A DNA stretch of 64,000 bases from Lasiodiplodia sp. COLG20 (Eukaryota > Ascomycota > Dothideomycetes > Botryosphaeriales > Botryosphaeriaceae). The stretch lies in assembly GCA_009801085.1 (NCBI GenBank), contig VNWV01000014.1, positions 186,001-250,000 on the forward strand. The letters run 5' to 3'. Under the pieces are notes generated by a model. The model searched no databases and was not told the DNA's origin. It was given only the letters and a program-made list of their open reading frames with translations. A program made the position numbers and the translations under genes. Positions 12,117 to 23,527 of this stretch are shown here, piece by piece (the stretch's first letter is position 1; every line of letters starts with the position of its first letter).

Positions 12117-12990
12117 TTGGGCCGGCCGACAGAACTGGCCTAAGATAGCCGAGGTATATCGTCATGCAAGACAATCTTCTTTTCTCACGCATGACGTCCT
12201 TCCAATCGAGACGCGTGCAAAGATTTAATAGATAACATTTCCATTCATCTCAGTGTCCTTTTTTCTACCGCTAATTGTATACCGACACTAATACCATACT
12301 GCTGGGCCTCTGTAGAAGAGACATCGGGATGCAGCAGGAGGCGTTACACGATGGCAGTTGAAAAGACTACAATGGAAGTATGATGAACTTGGTCAAAAAA
12401 AAAATATTGACGGTCATCAACAATGACACAGTGACATAAGAAGGTAGCAAAGACCCTCAGTGCCATTGTGCAGTATTGAATTTCCTAAAATACCGCTGCG
12501 ACTTGTTCCAGACGGCAGGAAATGCGGACCCGTGCTGGACGACCGGCCACGTTGTGGGCCACATCCTCAGCGATTGGCGGTGCATTGATGGGGCGAAGAA
12601 TCCTGCGCTGCAGCCGAAACTTGGCGTCAGGAATGGGACGGACTAGCTGACAGCAGAAAGGGGCTTTATGTTCCTGCAAGTGGTTGAAGATTCCAGGCCG
12701 AATAGGAATGATGCAGATAGCCGTTAAAGCATGTCGAAATAATGTGATGATTAGCGAGCAGTAGGCCAATGAAGGGTAGCGCAATCGGCGTTGGATAGGT
12801 TTTGGTCGCCCAGGCTCGGCCGGGATACGCCGGCCATCTTTCGGTAGTCTCGTATCCAGCTGGCCGCTCGTTTAAGGCGGAGCCTCGGAAGTCTTTCGAG
12901 GCATCCGAAAGAGGACATGCCCTGGCCCGGCCCTGTGGCTGAAAGTCAAGTATCAGGACATGCTTGCTGCCTGGCCATACTTGGAACTCG

Positions 12991-12997
12991 TATAAAA
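12991..12997 (+). promoter_or_regulatory. TATA box of the gene at 13058
   Basis: TATAAAA, 61 bp before the predicted ATG. Confidence 0.55.
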
Positions 12998-13057
12998 TGC
13001 TCAAATTCCTGTTCTTCAATTCTCAACCACACAGATTTCCAAGGACATCTAAGAGCA

Positions 13058-13993
13058 ATGGCAACAAGGATGATCCAGTTGGTCGTTTTCTCGGCCCTTT
13101 TGGGAGTTGTCGCCGGCCAGAATGCAACAGGTCAGTCTTTTGTTTTTCGCTCAGTTTTGGATGTGGCCTCGCTGACTATCTCATAGTATGCTCCAGCGCT
13201 GCCACCAAAACCATCCTCAGCCAGGCCGACGCCGACGAGATTGGAGCAGCTTGCCCGACGTTCACCGGCAACATCTTGCTTGGGAAGGGGCCTCCGTACT
13301 CGCGCATTGCCCTAAACGGCATCCAAGAAATCACGGGCAAGCTCTCCATCGAAGACTGGATGTGGGTGAGCGGCGACTCACTCACACGCGTCGGCGGTAG
13401 CTTGGAGAACATCAATTCGTTCACGGAGGAAATTAGTTTCCCCGCCCTCGAGTACGTTGGTGGCGGCATCATCTTCACTGAAGTCGACCAGTACAAAGTG
13501 AGCCTGCAGCGCGCGCTGTTCCCCAGCCTCAAGGAGGTGAACGGAGACCTGCTTATCACCGGCAATCACTACTTCCACGAGCTGGAGGTGCCGAATATCG
13601 AGCGCATCAACGGTCTCTTGAAGTTGTATGACGAGCGACAGATAGCAAGTTTGACAATGAACAAGCTCGAGTCCGTCGGCCCGGGCGGAATCGAGATTGC
13701 CGGCTACTTCGAGTAAGCGCACCCCTCCTAACGGGATGAAGTCATTTGCGTACTAACAGGAATCTTCTTTTTTTTCTCTCTCTAGCGGCTTATACCTTGA
13801 CTCTCTCAAATCTGTCTGGCCCAAGTTCAGCATCGTGACCATGGGATCCGGAAACTGCTCCGAGTGGGACGCGTTGCGCCAACCCGGCGGCGCGCTCGCC
13901 AACGTCACTGATTACCGCTGCCAGGACAACTGTGAGCGCCTCTACGGCGATAGGTGCTACTGCCCGGGAAATAACTTTCCTTCTCAAAGGTGA
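13058..13993 (+). CDS. Secreted receptor-L-domain-like (Ecm33-type) protein, 268 aa
   Basis: Exons are 13058-13130, 13187-13712 and 13786-13993. Residues 1-20 form a signal peptide (MIQLVVFSALLGVVAG). The body shows the leucine-rich, right-handed-coil pattern of the receptor L-domain/Ecm33 family: hydrophobic positions repeat every 22-25 residues, as in INSFTEEISFPALEYVGG and VPNIERINGLLKLYD. The C-terminus has four cysteines (CQDNCERLYGDRCYC). The protein stops at TGA 13991-13993. A strong donor, GTGAGTAAC, overlaps that stop at 13990, so a further short exon is possible, though none I tried gives a convincing tail. Ecm33-type proteins are usually GPI-anchored wall proteins; this one lacks an obvious anchor and is shorter. 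Confidence 0.8.
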
Positions 13994-14271
13994 GTAACAA
14001 TGGGCGCGACGGGCTCCCCTTATCCTTCTTCATCGTATTCCTACCCGGCGATTACTGCAACTTCTTGTTCTGATGTATGTCTAAGTAAAAGTAGCAACGG
14101 AAAGCATGTAAATTATGTAGAAACCATCGTCTACATCTAGAAATACGCGAGGGAAAAATGGGACATGGCGATGCACAACTCCGGTCATACAATGCAAGGG
14201 TATGAAACAGGGAGACGAAAGAAAAAGAAACAATCCACCACTCTTCGTATGGACGTTACACCCTCACCACC

Positions 14272-15380
14272 CTACCTCACAGTCCTACCATAATACCCCT
14301 GGTTGTGCGTCTCAAAGTATGCACTGTCCTCACCATACACGCCGCGGTGGTTCTGCCCACCAACATACGCGTCGTCGTCCGCCTCACGCCTGTTGGCCCG
14401 TCCGAAGCCATACGAATCCGGATGCGCCAGCATTTGACTGATCCCCTTCGCCACCTGCATAACGGACAGTAGCAGCAGCAGCGAGAAGAACGTCGTCAGC
14501 ACCAACGCAACAGTCCTCTGCACCAGGAACGTATGGCTGAACACTGACCTGTTCGTGACCCCATACTCATCAAAGAATGCAAAAAACGTAATCAAAAACC
14601 CATACGAAATCAGCGACCCGCACAGCGTCCATCCCCACCCCTTCAACCCCCCCGGCACCGTCTGCCACCGGCTCGCGGCAGCACTCAGCGCATAGGCAAT
14701 CCTCCCAGCAGCCGTCACAGCAACAACGAACCAGCAGCTCGCGATGGCCATGTACACGTAGATGTACTGCGGGAACGCGGACAAACTGCCGAGCGAGTAG
14801 TAACGGCGGCTGTAGTTGTCGATGGCGGACTGGAAGGCCCAGATGAAGAGCGCGAGGTAGACGACGGTGAAGAGCGCCATGAACGCCTGCAAGCAGCCTG
14901 CCGCGGTGTACCACGCGCTGCGGCCGCCGACGTCAGCGGGGTCGCGCAGCCGGTCGAGGCCGCGCGGAATGGCCAGGAGGACGCTTGCCAGCAGGAAGTT
15001 CTTGGCGATCCAGAAGAAGACTTGCGCGGCGATGCTCATTCGGTAGGCGTCCATGATGGTGAAGCTGCTGGCGCAGCCCATCAGGAAGAATTCGATGAAG
15101 ATGATGATGATGTAGCTGGGGGGATGGTCAGCAGCGGTCGTTGGGTAGATTCGCGGAGGGTTGCGGCTTACAGGAGCCAGAAGTGCAGTGTGATGCCGAA
15201 ATTGTGCCATTTGAGGACTTCGAATTGGTGTGGGGTTCGTCCTTGTGCTCTGGCCCACATTACGAGCAGGATGATCAGAGACACTATCTCGATGGCTGCG
15301 ACGGCAACGAAGGCTCGGCTGTATTCATCATCGAACAGGCCCCAACATGCCCAAGAAGTGGTGGTACCGTAGCGCGACAT
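14272..15380 (-). CDS. Seven-span membrane protein of unknown function, 350 aa
   Basis: Exons are 15380-15172 and 15115-14272; the intron of 56 nt has GTAAGC and CCCAG ends and a CTGAC branch site. About seven hydrophobic segments are visible: AAIEIVSLIILLVMW, YIIIIFIEFFLMG, ILLASVLL-like, MALFTVVYLALFIW, VYMAIASCWFVVAV, LISYGFLITFFAFF, and VLTTFFSLLLLLSVM. The tail of about 60 residues is hydrophilic and rich in Asp, Gly and Tyr. This topology resembles fungal seven-transmembrane proteins, but I see no rhodopsin lysine, Pth11 CFEM domain or other diagnostic motif. MSRYG at 15380 is the first ATG; the frame upstream opens only with non-ATG codons. Confidence 0.82.
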
Positions 15381-16202
15381 GGTCGAGATGTTGCTCGAAG
15401 GAAAACGCAAAAGCGCGAGTCCAACACCAAGGCACGCCGCCCAGAGATATATACATGTTCCTGTGGGGGCTGAGGACCTTCAGGAAGCGACGTGACACCG
15501 CACACTTGCACGATGACGGTGTTGCAGGACAGGCGAGCAGGCACAAGCCACACGAGCCCGTCGCGCGATTGGCCGCGTCCTGCCAATATTGCTCGATGCG
15601 GATACGAGGGATTTTTAGACCGAGCTTGGCGACAGCCACCGCGGTGCCGTTGCCGGGCGCATGATCTCCATTCGAACGGCCAACCGGCCACAAAATCCGG
15701 GTCCTCACTATATTTAGCTGCGACAGGCCCAAAATCCGCCTTGGCCAGGCAGCAGTGGTATGATGGAAGCAGCCTCACGCCGGTCAGGAAATTCGGGATT
15801 TGCCCAGGCGCTTAAGGTTGTATTTAACCGCAATCTTCGGCTGCAGCCGAACCACCTGGCGATCCGCTTGTGCCACGTGTGAATGGCCGGGAATAACTTC
15901 AACAATCTCACTGCCTTATTGCCGTTCAGCCATCCCTTTCGTCCAAATTTGCTACGCCGTCTGCAATTCCCTTTCTTCTGACTCACTTTTGTGTTTCATA
16001 ATTTTGGTTCACGTCTTACAGCCACGGATGGACTTTGTGCGATGTTGGTCGCTGACGGCGGTGAAAATGACCGTCTGTGTTTCTGCTGCGTCCGTCGCTA
16101 AGCAATCAAAGAATATTCCCATGTGCTTTCTCCGTTATCCAAACCGCCGAATTAATTGTACAATGGAAAAATGTCTACCCAGCCCAAACTCTCCTGCTAT
16201 CA
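15381..16202. other. Intergenic
   Basis: This holds the promoter of the minus-strand seven-span protein and the 3' flank of the next minus-strand gene. A plus-strand frame at 15800-16225 shows no family resemblance and is not called. Confidence 0.5.
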
Positions 16203-17693
16203 TCAATCCTTATAATTACGAGTAAAAGGAATACAAGTACCCGAGTCATCATAGTAGCCATACGCACACGCCATCGACTCCATTCCCTGTGGAACGTTGA
16301 CGACCATAGGAAACTCCAACCCTCTAAAGGCCTCAAAGAGCCAAGGGATATCTTCCCCACGTTCCACAGTATTATAGACTCGCGAACGTTGCGTTGGCCT
16401 AAACGCACCTGTCGGCCGCAGCACCCACGGCATCATGCCATTATCGTAAGTCTTTGACATCTGCTCAATCTCGGCAAAGTCAACGTCTATCATGGCCGTC
16501 AATGCCGCGTACCCGTCCGGATCTGGAAGCGCAACGTTGGTCAGGTTTCCTTGTCCGAGCCTGGTCTCAGTGCCATTCTCGTAAATGTCCACGGTGAGCG
16601 CAAATGGAAGGCTCCAGGAGTGCGAGGCGCTGGTGATGGTGGTGGAACCGTTAATACGTCCGATGAGGCCATTTCGGGCATTGCCCAGGAAGTTGAAGTA
16701 CCGGGGTGAATGCGTCCCGTCATATTCGATCTGCTTGGGGTCGCTCAGATTCCACATCCTCGGGTTAAAGATATCGAAGCCGGTGATGCCGCCAAAGCCT
16801 GTTGAGATGAGCCCAGACTCTTTTGTGAAACTGACAGTGGGATCTCACCTTGAAACTTTATCTTCTTCTTGAAGTGGACCGAGTACTTGGGCAAGTTCTC
16901 AGAGATTTTGACCTTCGTTCTACCTTCAACCCACGCGCCGACTTCCTCTTCGGTGATTAACCTTCTGATCATCTCCGCCGTTGCATTGTCGTTGCCTAGC
17001 GGAGCTCTATAAAGACTGTAACTGGTGCTGCCACGGACATAATAGTAGCTGCGACTCTCAAAATAGGGACCAGAAATGTCCTCGAGTTCCGCGAGCGGTT
17101 TGTCAGCGCCTTCCAGTGTGATAGTTAAGGATCCGAAATCGTCGAAGTCAAGGGACTTATACTGGCTGTCGTTGTTCCACAGGATGTCTTGCCAATCAAA
17201 CGTAGACTGGGAATAGTCGACTTCCAGCTCTAGCGAGGTCTTGTTACCGCCCTCGAACTGCATGTTGTTGACAAGGCCCTGTACACGCGCTTTCATGATG
17301 CCGTAGATGCTGTCGGTCATCAGCTTTGACGGTCAGTAGGGACGGGGCAGCTCACGTTGCAACTACGATGGCAGGTACAAGGAGTACTGTGCCAACCAGC
17401 AGCCACTTCCGATGATCTACAACCCATTGCTTCCACGGTGGCCGCGGCTTCGCCGGCGCAGGATCCTTGAAGCTGTACGGCGGCGGCTTCAAGACGTATG
17501 CGGGAGGTGGTTCCGACGACTCGGTGCTTCTGGGTCGATACACTCCTGCTGCTCTATCGCCGTCCAGATAGTCGTAATCCGGCACGTTTGTAGTACTGTT
17601 GCTGGGTCCGATCTCAGCAGTAGTCGGCGACGCGACATTCGCCAGTTCAACATCCTGTGCGCCCGGTTCTGAGGTATGCGGCTGCGCCGTCAT
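16203..17693 (-). CDS. Single-span membrane protein with large ectodomain, 464 aa
   Basis: Exons are 17693-17356, 17309-16849 and 16798-16203. The N-terminal 100 residues are hydrophilic and proline-rich, including PPPAYVLKPPPYS, a possible WW/PY-type ligand. One membrane span follows (WLLVGTVLLVPAIVVAT), then about 350 residues with several NxS/T sites and aromatic-rich beta-type sequence. The order suggests a type II membrane protein with the C-terminus outside. I recognise the general design (proline-rich cytoplasmic tail, one span, LEA-like extracellular part) from fungal proteins of unknown function, but cannot name a family. The ATG at 17693 is used because the frame further upstream opens only with TTG. 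Confidence 0.8.
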
Positions 17694-18685
17694 TGTGGGA
17701 GACTGTTCAGCCAATGCGGCCGTAAGGTGTCATCAGCGATAGTTCTGCCGATAAGGAAGCACCGGATGGTGGGTGTCAGAATGGTGTGGAGAGAAGCCTT
17801 CGCAAGCACCTGCGGCAGGTCCCAAGGCAGACCTTTTATTTGGGTAGACCTGCAGGCCTATCGGCAGACGCCACGAGCTAAGTCTGTTTTGAGGACCATG
17901 GCGCTTATCGCTTCCAAGCAATACGACCGTTCGGCTGATCAGGATCCTTCTCGCCAAGCTTAAGCTTATCGTTCAACCAGCCTCGCCAAAGCGCAGGATA
18001 AGTAGATCTGCAACTCTCTTGTAAGAATTGATTATGTTTTTTTCTTCTTTAATAATTCAAAAAGAAAATTTCGAGAAGCGCAAGAATTGTACCTAACGAA
18101 TCAATTCGATATTGTGATATATTTGGGTGTTCTTGCATGCCGCGGTTCCTGCGTAAGCCTGCCTAGACGAGAGTCCTCGTATTCAGGTTCTGGCCCCGTG
18201 GGATGCATCTTCATCAGCCACAACTCGGTACTTGGAAGCCAATCGTCTCGTGAGAGTGGAGAACGTGCTAATGCAATATATTTACCATGTCCCGATCACC
18301 AATAGAAAAGAGCATGATAGTCCCAACTGCCCCACAAAGAATGCATGGTTCTCCACGTTCCACCTTCATTCTAGAAGTACATCTTGAAGCTTCGCTAGAA
18401 ATGCTACTTGACATAGGTAGCACACACACGAGTGGATAGAGACACTGAAGTTCCGCGTCGTCGAATGCGTGGAATTCTTCCGCGTAGAACCTACCTGGAG
18501 ATAACACCTTGTACACCACGCCAATGCTATTTCCGTTTACGTGCACGGTATCAAAGTACTTAATCCTCAAAAAGCCCCAGATTTCCTTCTAAGAAGGCAG
18601 TAATAATCTTGGAGAAAGCTTTTGCAAACCGCTATTGACCATGTTCATCGAGTCACGTACAGCTGAACAACAGCGGTCGGCTCGT

Positions 18686-18790
18686 GCTCCTTCGGCCCTG
18701 ACTTACCCAATACGGCCCCATGACCTACCGTAAACGGCAAGGCCTCGGCATCCTTCGCGGCAGCCTAGCGGCGGTACATCGAACCATTCC
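18686..18790 (+). repeat. Dispersed repeat A, copy 2
   Basis: This matches the reverse complement of 12011-12116 over its whole length. Most differences are transitions. The two copies are about 6.6 kb apart and in opposite orientation. Confidence 0.75.
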
Positions 18791-18842
18791 CGTCTCCACC
18801 GTACGGCAGTTTTATCGTCGGTCCACGATTGCAAGCGATGAT

Positions 18843-18870
18843 GCCCTGATCACACGGTTAGCATCAGGGC
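18843..18870. promoter_or_regulatory. 8-bp inverted repeat upstream of a TATA box
   Basis: GCCCTGAT at 18843-18850 and ATCAGGGC at 18863-18870 are perfect complements with a 12-nt spacer. They lie about 27 bp before the TATA box of the gene at 18966. A dimeric regulator site is possible; no factor is assigned. Confidence 0.3.
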
Positions 18871-18896
18871 AATGCATTCAGAAGCGTATAAAACGA

Positions 18897-18903
18897 TGCA
18901 AAA
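18897..18903 (+). promoter_or_regulatory. TATA box of the gene at 18966
   Basis: TATAAAA, 63 bp before the predicted ATG. Confidence 0.5.
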
Positions 18904-18965
18904 CACTGCTGCTCTCCCGCTTTCCCACTTTACCTTGCATCCCTCCGGCCCAATCACCACCAACC

Positions 18966-19838
18966 ATGCGCACAACAACAACAACCCTCCTCTTCGCCGC
19001 CGCCGCGGCCGCCGCCACCACCACGCAATCCACAGCCAACCTCACCACCACCGCGTTCGCAAACTACTACGTCAACTTCGGCGCGCCCATCGCCTCCGTC
19101 ATCGCCGCCGAACCCACCGCAGCCACCTACCACATCTGGTGCGACGCCGGCGACGACGACCCGCTCTACTGCAACCTGCCGTCGCAAGGCATCACGGTGA
19201 CAGCGGGGCCGGCGACGTGGGCGTGGTCGCAGCCGATGAAGCCGTCGTCGGGCACCGTCGCGACGGCGTCGTTCGCGATCGCGTGCAGCATCGACGGCAC
19301 CACGCGCGCCGTCTGCACGCGGCCGAACGTGTTCGAGCGGTGGTGGAGCGTGACGCGGTTCAGCCGCACCGATCTGCCGACGGGGACGGTGGTCGAGACG
19401 GTGACGGGGGCAGAGGCGATGGGCGGGATGTGGGGGCCGCTCACGGTGACGGCCGGGGCGGAGAAGTTGTTGGTTGCTGCTGCTGCGAGTGGTTCGGAGG
19501 CGACGGCGACGACGACGGCTGCGGTGGAGACTGCGGCGGCGACGACGAGTAGCACCGGCGGGACGGGGAGCAGCAGAAGCAGGAGCGGCGTGGTGGTGCA
19601 ATGGGCATCGACGTCGGGGGCCGCGGTGCCGAGTCGGACGACAGGTGGGTGTGCGGGAACCCTGTGGTTAAAGTATTGCGTTGGCTGATGTGTGATCGCA
19701 GATACGCGTATTTCGGAAGCATCCAGCACAGGAACTGCTTCCGCGGCAGCGGCTTCGTCGACCAACGGGGCTGCTCGATTCGGTTTCTCTTTTGCCGCAG
19801 GAGCCGCGGCGCTGTTGGTTGGAATCATGGCCTTGTGA
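18966..19838 (+). CDS. Secreted, probably GPI-anchored protein, 271 aa
   Basis: Exons are 18966-19644 and 19702-19838. The N-terminus (MRTTTTTLLFAAAAAAA) is a plausible signal peptide. The middle has four cysteines (WCDAG, LYCNLP, IACSI, AVCTRP) and no domain I recognise. Residues 180-230 are rich in Ala, Thr and Ser. Exon 2 adds a Ser/Ala tract and the hydrophobic end FAAGAAALLVGIMAL, typical of a GPI-attachment signal. Without that second exon the frame would run into an unrelated tail, which supports the splice. It is likely a wall or plasma-membrane surface protein. It belongs to the run of surface proteins between 6 and 20 kb. Confidence 0.8.
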
Positions 19839-20178
19839 AGTGCATGAAGAAATATTCCTTCCGAAGTTTATTTAAGACACATGGCCCGGGGATCAGATGA
19901 TGGGATGGACTGAAATGGCAATGTTCCCAGGCATCTGACCCGGGGAGCTGGATAGGCCGGAGAATAAGTGGGTGTGGGGTCGCGCATTTAGTATCGATCT
20001 TCAAGAAGTTGACCGGGGCCAACAAAACATGTATAATTTAGGGCTGGGGAACGGCTGGCATTTTCCTGTTTAAATAGGGCTGAGTCAGACCAGATTTCCA
20101 GATGGAGTGAATGGAAATTCCTAATGGAGTGAATGGAGAAAGAGGGCTTCGAATATTTCAGCAGCGTGCCGTTCACTC

Positions 20179-21717
20179 ATGAGAACATCCACTTCATCCA
20201 ACAACAGGCAGGCCACCATGAATGGAACAACGACTCCAAGAGAAACCAGGACGATCCAAGTAATCGACGCGGAAAATGATCCACCAGAAGAGATAATCCA
20301 CCTCAGCGACCTCGACAACGTCTATGTCAGGGTCTACGTCCCTATCACTTCGACTTATAAGCTCAACGATGACGTTGACCGGGAGCTTGTCATTGAGAAT
20401 CTATGCAAGGGTCTTCAGAAGACCACAACGGAGTACCGCTTCCTCGGCGGTCACGTCTTTGAGGGCCCAAACGGAAAGTCCTTCGTCAAACGCAGCCCCG
20501 CCTGGCCCACCCTCACCCTCCACATCAACCACCTAGAGGACACCGACTTCCCGAGCTACGCCGACCTCGAGCGCCGCGAATTCCCATTCTCAGACCTGAA
20601 CGAGCAGCACATGGCGCCCGACTTCACCCTCCCGGCCGACCCCAAGACCGCGCCACCCGACACCGGCCTGCCCACCATCCTCGCGCAGCTCAACTTCATC
20701 CGCGGCGGCCTCATCCTCGGCACGGCGCTGCACCACCAATGCGTCGACGCGAAGGGCGTCGACGTCGTGCTGGCCCGCTGGGCCGCCAACACGCGCGCGC
20801 TGTTCACTGGCGTCCCCGCGCCGGCATTCGACCCTGCCTGCCTGGACCCGACGCCCATGAGCTCGACGACGCCACTGCCGCCCGAGCGCATCCCCGACGT
20901 CGAGCGCCGCATCCGCTCGTTCAAGTACGTCCCCGTCCTGCCGCACAGCGGCGAGTACGCGGCGCCGGTGCAGCTGGCCCAGTCCATCTTCCACCTGCCG
21001 CGCAGCCGGCTCGCCGCGCTCAAAGCGTCGGCGGTCCCAAGCAGCGACACGGAGTCGGCAGACAAGTGGGTCAGCACGAACGACTGCATCACCGCGCTGC
21101 TATGGCGCTGCATGACGCGGGCACGCCTGCCCTCCCCCTCCTCCTCCGCCGCGGCGGCGGACCCGGCCAACACGTCCGTCCACATGCACATGGCCGTCGA
21201 CATCCGGCCGTACACGGACCCGCCGCTGCACGGCGCCTACCCGGGCAACGCCGTCAGCATCTCGTACGTCTCCTCCGCTCTCTCCGCGCTGATCGACCCA
21301 TCCCCTTCCGCCTTCGCGGCGGCGACGCAGGCGATCCGCGCGACGGTGGTGGCGTGGCGCGCGCCGGGCATGATCAAGGACACGCAGGACTACCTGGCGT
21401 CGTTTCCGCACCACCCAGCGGGCGTGCGGCAGACGTTTACGTTTGCGCCGGGGCAGATTGCGACGATTGTGACGAGTTGGAGCGTCATGGCGGCGTATCG
21501 GGAGCATGATTTTGGGTGGGGTGGGTTGAGGGCGTTGAGGTTGGCGAGTGGCGCGTTTAATAATACGTTTTTTGTTTATCCGAGGAGGGTGAGGGAGGGG
21601 GAGGAAGGTCGGGAGGATGAGGGGACGGAGGTGTTTGTGACGATGGAGAAGGGGGATATGGAGAGGTTGAGACGGGATCCGGAGTTGTTGAAGTGGGCGG
21701 AGTTGAGGGCTTGTTGA
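20179..21717 (+). CDS. BAHD/trichothecene 3-O-acetyltransferase-like acyltransferase, 512 aa
   Basis: An intronless gene of the HxxxD transferase family (PF02458). The catalytic motif HHQCVDAKG has its histidines at residues 185-186 and its aspartate at 190. The structural motif DFGWG is at about residues 444-448; both are intact. Such enzymes move acyl groups from acyl-CoA to hydroxyls or amines of secondary metabolites. The ATG at 20179 gives an extra 13 residues; MNGTTTPRE at 20218 has a better context (CCACCATGA) and may be the true start. Coding GC at third positions is high in the middle and drops at both ends. It lies about 4 kb left of the PRISE/P450 block and could act there, but the CCCH gene separates them. 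Confidence 0.9.
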   Translation: MRTSTSSNNRQATMNGTTTPRETRTIQVIDAENDPPEEIIHLSDLDNVYVRVYVPITSTYKLNDDVDRELVIENLCKGLQKTTTEYRFLGGHVFEGPNGKSFVKRSPAWPTLTLHINHLEDTDFPSYADLERREFPFSDLNEQHMAPDFTLPADPKTAPPDTGLPTILAQLNFIRGGLILGTALHHQCVDAKGVDVVLARWAANTRALFTGVPAPAFDPACLDPTPMSSTTPLPPERIPDVERRIRSFKYVPVLPHSGEYAAPVQLAQSIFHLPRSRLAALKASAVPSSDTESADKWVSTNDCITALLWRCMTRARLPSPSSSAAAADPANTSVHMHMAVDIRPYTDPPLHGAYPGNAVSISYVSSALSALIDPSPSAFAAATQAIRATVVAWRAPGMIKDTQDYLASFPHHPAGVRQTFTFAPGQIATIVTSWSVMAAYREHDFGWGGLRALRLASGAFNNTFFVYPRRVREGEEGREDEGTEVFVTMEKGDMERLRRDPELLKWAELRAC

Positions 21718-22061
21718 TGGGAACGCCCGAAGAGCTCATGTAGCAGGTGTATGGGAATTCGTCTCCGCTGGGGAAAGGATTGCATGAGTGCTTATCATAC
21801 ATGAATCAGTTGATGCACGAAATTATTTTGAAGAGAGGTGAATACCGTTTCGTCGACATGAGATGACGCGTTGGTGTTGAAAGAGTAATGACACAACATC
21901 TTTAAATCTGAAATATTCAATCGAGCCGAGGGATCCTCTAATAACAAAGGCTGATTATCACATTCTGAGATTCTCTATTGTGCCCTCTAGAAACTTCAAC
22001 TTGTATCTTATGCGTGACTTTACGTTAAAGGAAAGGAAGCTTTACTCTTAGTCTGAATACC
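21718..22061. other. Intergenic between convergent genes
   Basis: AT-rich 3' flanks of the acyltransferase and of the CCCH gene. No gene seen. Confidence 0.5.
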
Positions 22062-23527
22062 TTATGATACAACCATAGTGTCGATGCCATGCATCGATTC
22101 CGGGAAGCGACAACGCTTCCCCATACATTTGTCTCCGAACGGACACTGATGTCCCAAAATGCACTGCGGACTGTCACATGCAAGTCCACTCCTGCATGGA
22201 GTCAGCCTTGCAACGTGCGTAAGAGCATTCAACTCCTCCCTGCTTAGCCTTGTCCCATGATGATGAGTACAATTCTCGAAGCGACATTCGCCGAAGAGAT
22301 GAAAGAAATTGCAAAGTTTGCGTTTCTGCAGCAACTTTGCTAAGTGTTGGGAGTACTCCAAATGACGGTCGATCCTTTGACCCTTGCTGTTTCGGGCAAT
22401 TGGCTGCCCAATGGGTGATGGAGTCTTGTTGTCTTGGATGAGGACGGCTTGCGGCGGGACACCTGACGCAGCAACAGCTGCGTATCTAGGCGGGCTGCCA
22501 TATGGAGGGCTACGCGGACGGGTTGTGAGTTTGCTCGATCGGAAGATGGTTGGAAAAGAGTGCGTAGGGAAAGCCTCTGTCAGATGGAGAAGCTCACTAG
22601 CGAACGGTGGTCCCTCTACGAGAGTCACTAGTTGCACCACATCTTTGTCCGCCTTCAAAGGTGCAAGAAGCCGAGCATATCCATTGTCGGCTGAGCACGC
22701 AAGTAGGATATGTTTGCAGTGAACGTTGGATATATTTGACCGGAAAGTCTCTGGAAAATAGTCAGCTCGATCGTCTGGTAGTGGGTTGGGCTTACTAGAC
22801 TCACCTTTGAGTTTATCGTCAGAGCATTCTTTTCCGTCCCCGGCATCGATGAAGTCACACATCGGATGCCCCATATTAAATCCACGTAGGAAAGACCAAA
22901 TTTCTGATGGGTCAAACAGAATGCCTGCGTTGTAGTATGCCTGGCCCAGGCCCTTTACGTTTGCATAGATCCGGACGTGGATAGAGATACGGGCTGGAGC
23001 GTCGGTAACGTGTTCACTGAGAAACTCCCTGACACCATTCACAAGCAGACCAGCTGCTTCGGTACCACCGGTAACACCCCGTCTTATGTGCTCGTCTTTA
23101 AACTGTACCCTGTTGTCAGACTACTGAGTAAGGGTTCAGCTGTTGCGTGATAACTTACCAGGACGCAGTCTCCATCAACTAGAACCGAAACATACGCGCC
23201 ATCATCCTGCGTTCAATGTTCAGCAGCCATCTACATTATTAAGTGGATAAATAATACTCACGTGCTTTTGTTGCAATCTGTTTATCAAATCCTCACTCTT
23301 TTTGAATCTGTCAAAGTGATCTTTAGCCTCAAAATTGGCACGCTCTGCTTCAAGCTTCAATCGGTTCACTTCGGCCAAAAGGCGGTCATTATCCTCACAC
23401 AACTCCTATACATCTGATTAGCTTGGTCTTTGGCATGCATGAGCACTCTCACCTCTATGAACCTGTCTCTCTCGCTCTCAATTGCGTTCCATTCGTCAAC
23501 CTTTCTTAACAGTTGCATCTTCGACAT
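22062..23527 (-). CDS. Coiled-coil, tandem CCCH zinc-finger protein, 6 exons, 417 aa
   Basis: Coding exons: 23527-23453, 23405-23262, 23206-23159, 23102-22805, and 22750-22062 (five junction-supported blocks; a 5' non-coding exon is possible). Residues 1-73 are a charged coiled coil (ESERDRF, LLAEVNRLKLEAERA). Residues 74-220 match the fungal domain often placed before CCCH fingers (VSVLVDGD, RIYANVKGLG, FVD/FIDAG, CKHILLACSADNGYA). The C-terminus holds CCCH-type fingers, including a C-x8-C-x4-C-x3-H match near residue 330 and Cys/His-rich repeats after it. These are RNA- or nucleic-acid-binding in known relatives. The intron 22804-22751 is 54 nt without a stop, so retention would still give a full protein with 18 more residues; the family alignment favours splicing. 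Confidence 0.85.

Larger units (their letters stand above)
10640..13057. other. Long intergenic region with one dispersed repeat
   Basis: About 2.4 kb without a supportable gene. Frames of up to 124 codons are present but show no family resemblance and no splice partners. An AT-rich patch lies near 11880-11990, directly beside the repeat copy at 12011-12116. The right end carries the promoter of the gene at 13058. Confidence 0.55.
17694..18965. other. Intergenic with dispersed repeat and an inverted repeat
   Basis: This divergent region holds repeat A copy 2 at 18686-18790. An 8-bp inverted repeat lies at 18843-18870 and a TATA box at 18897, both upstream of the GPI-type gene. The rest shows no coding signal. 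Confidence 0.55.

Noticed and set aside
15800..16225. 141-codon plus-strand frame
   Set aside because: No domain or signal sequence; it overlaps the 3' end of a well-supported minus-strand gene.
18872..19828. Long Arg/His-rich and other frames overlapping the GPI-type gene at 18966
   Set aside because: Shadow frames of an Ala/Thr-rich gene; only the 18966 frame has signal peptide, cysteines and a GPI-type end after splicing.
20556..21509. Three long frames inside the acyltransferase gene
   Set aside because: Products are Arg-rich and unlike known proteins; the acyltransferase frame carries both catalytic motifs.
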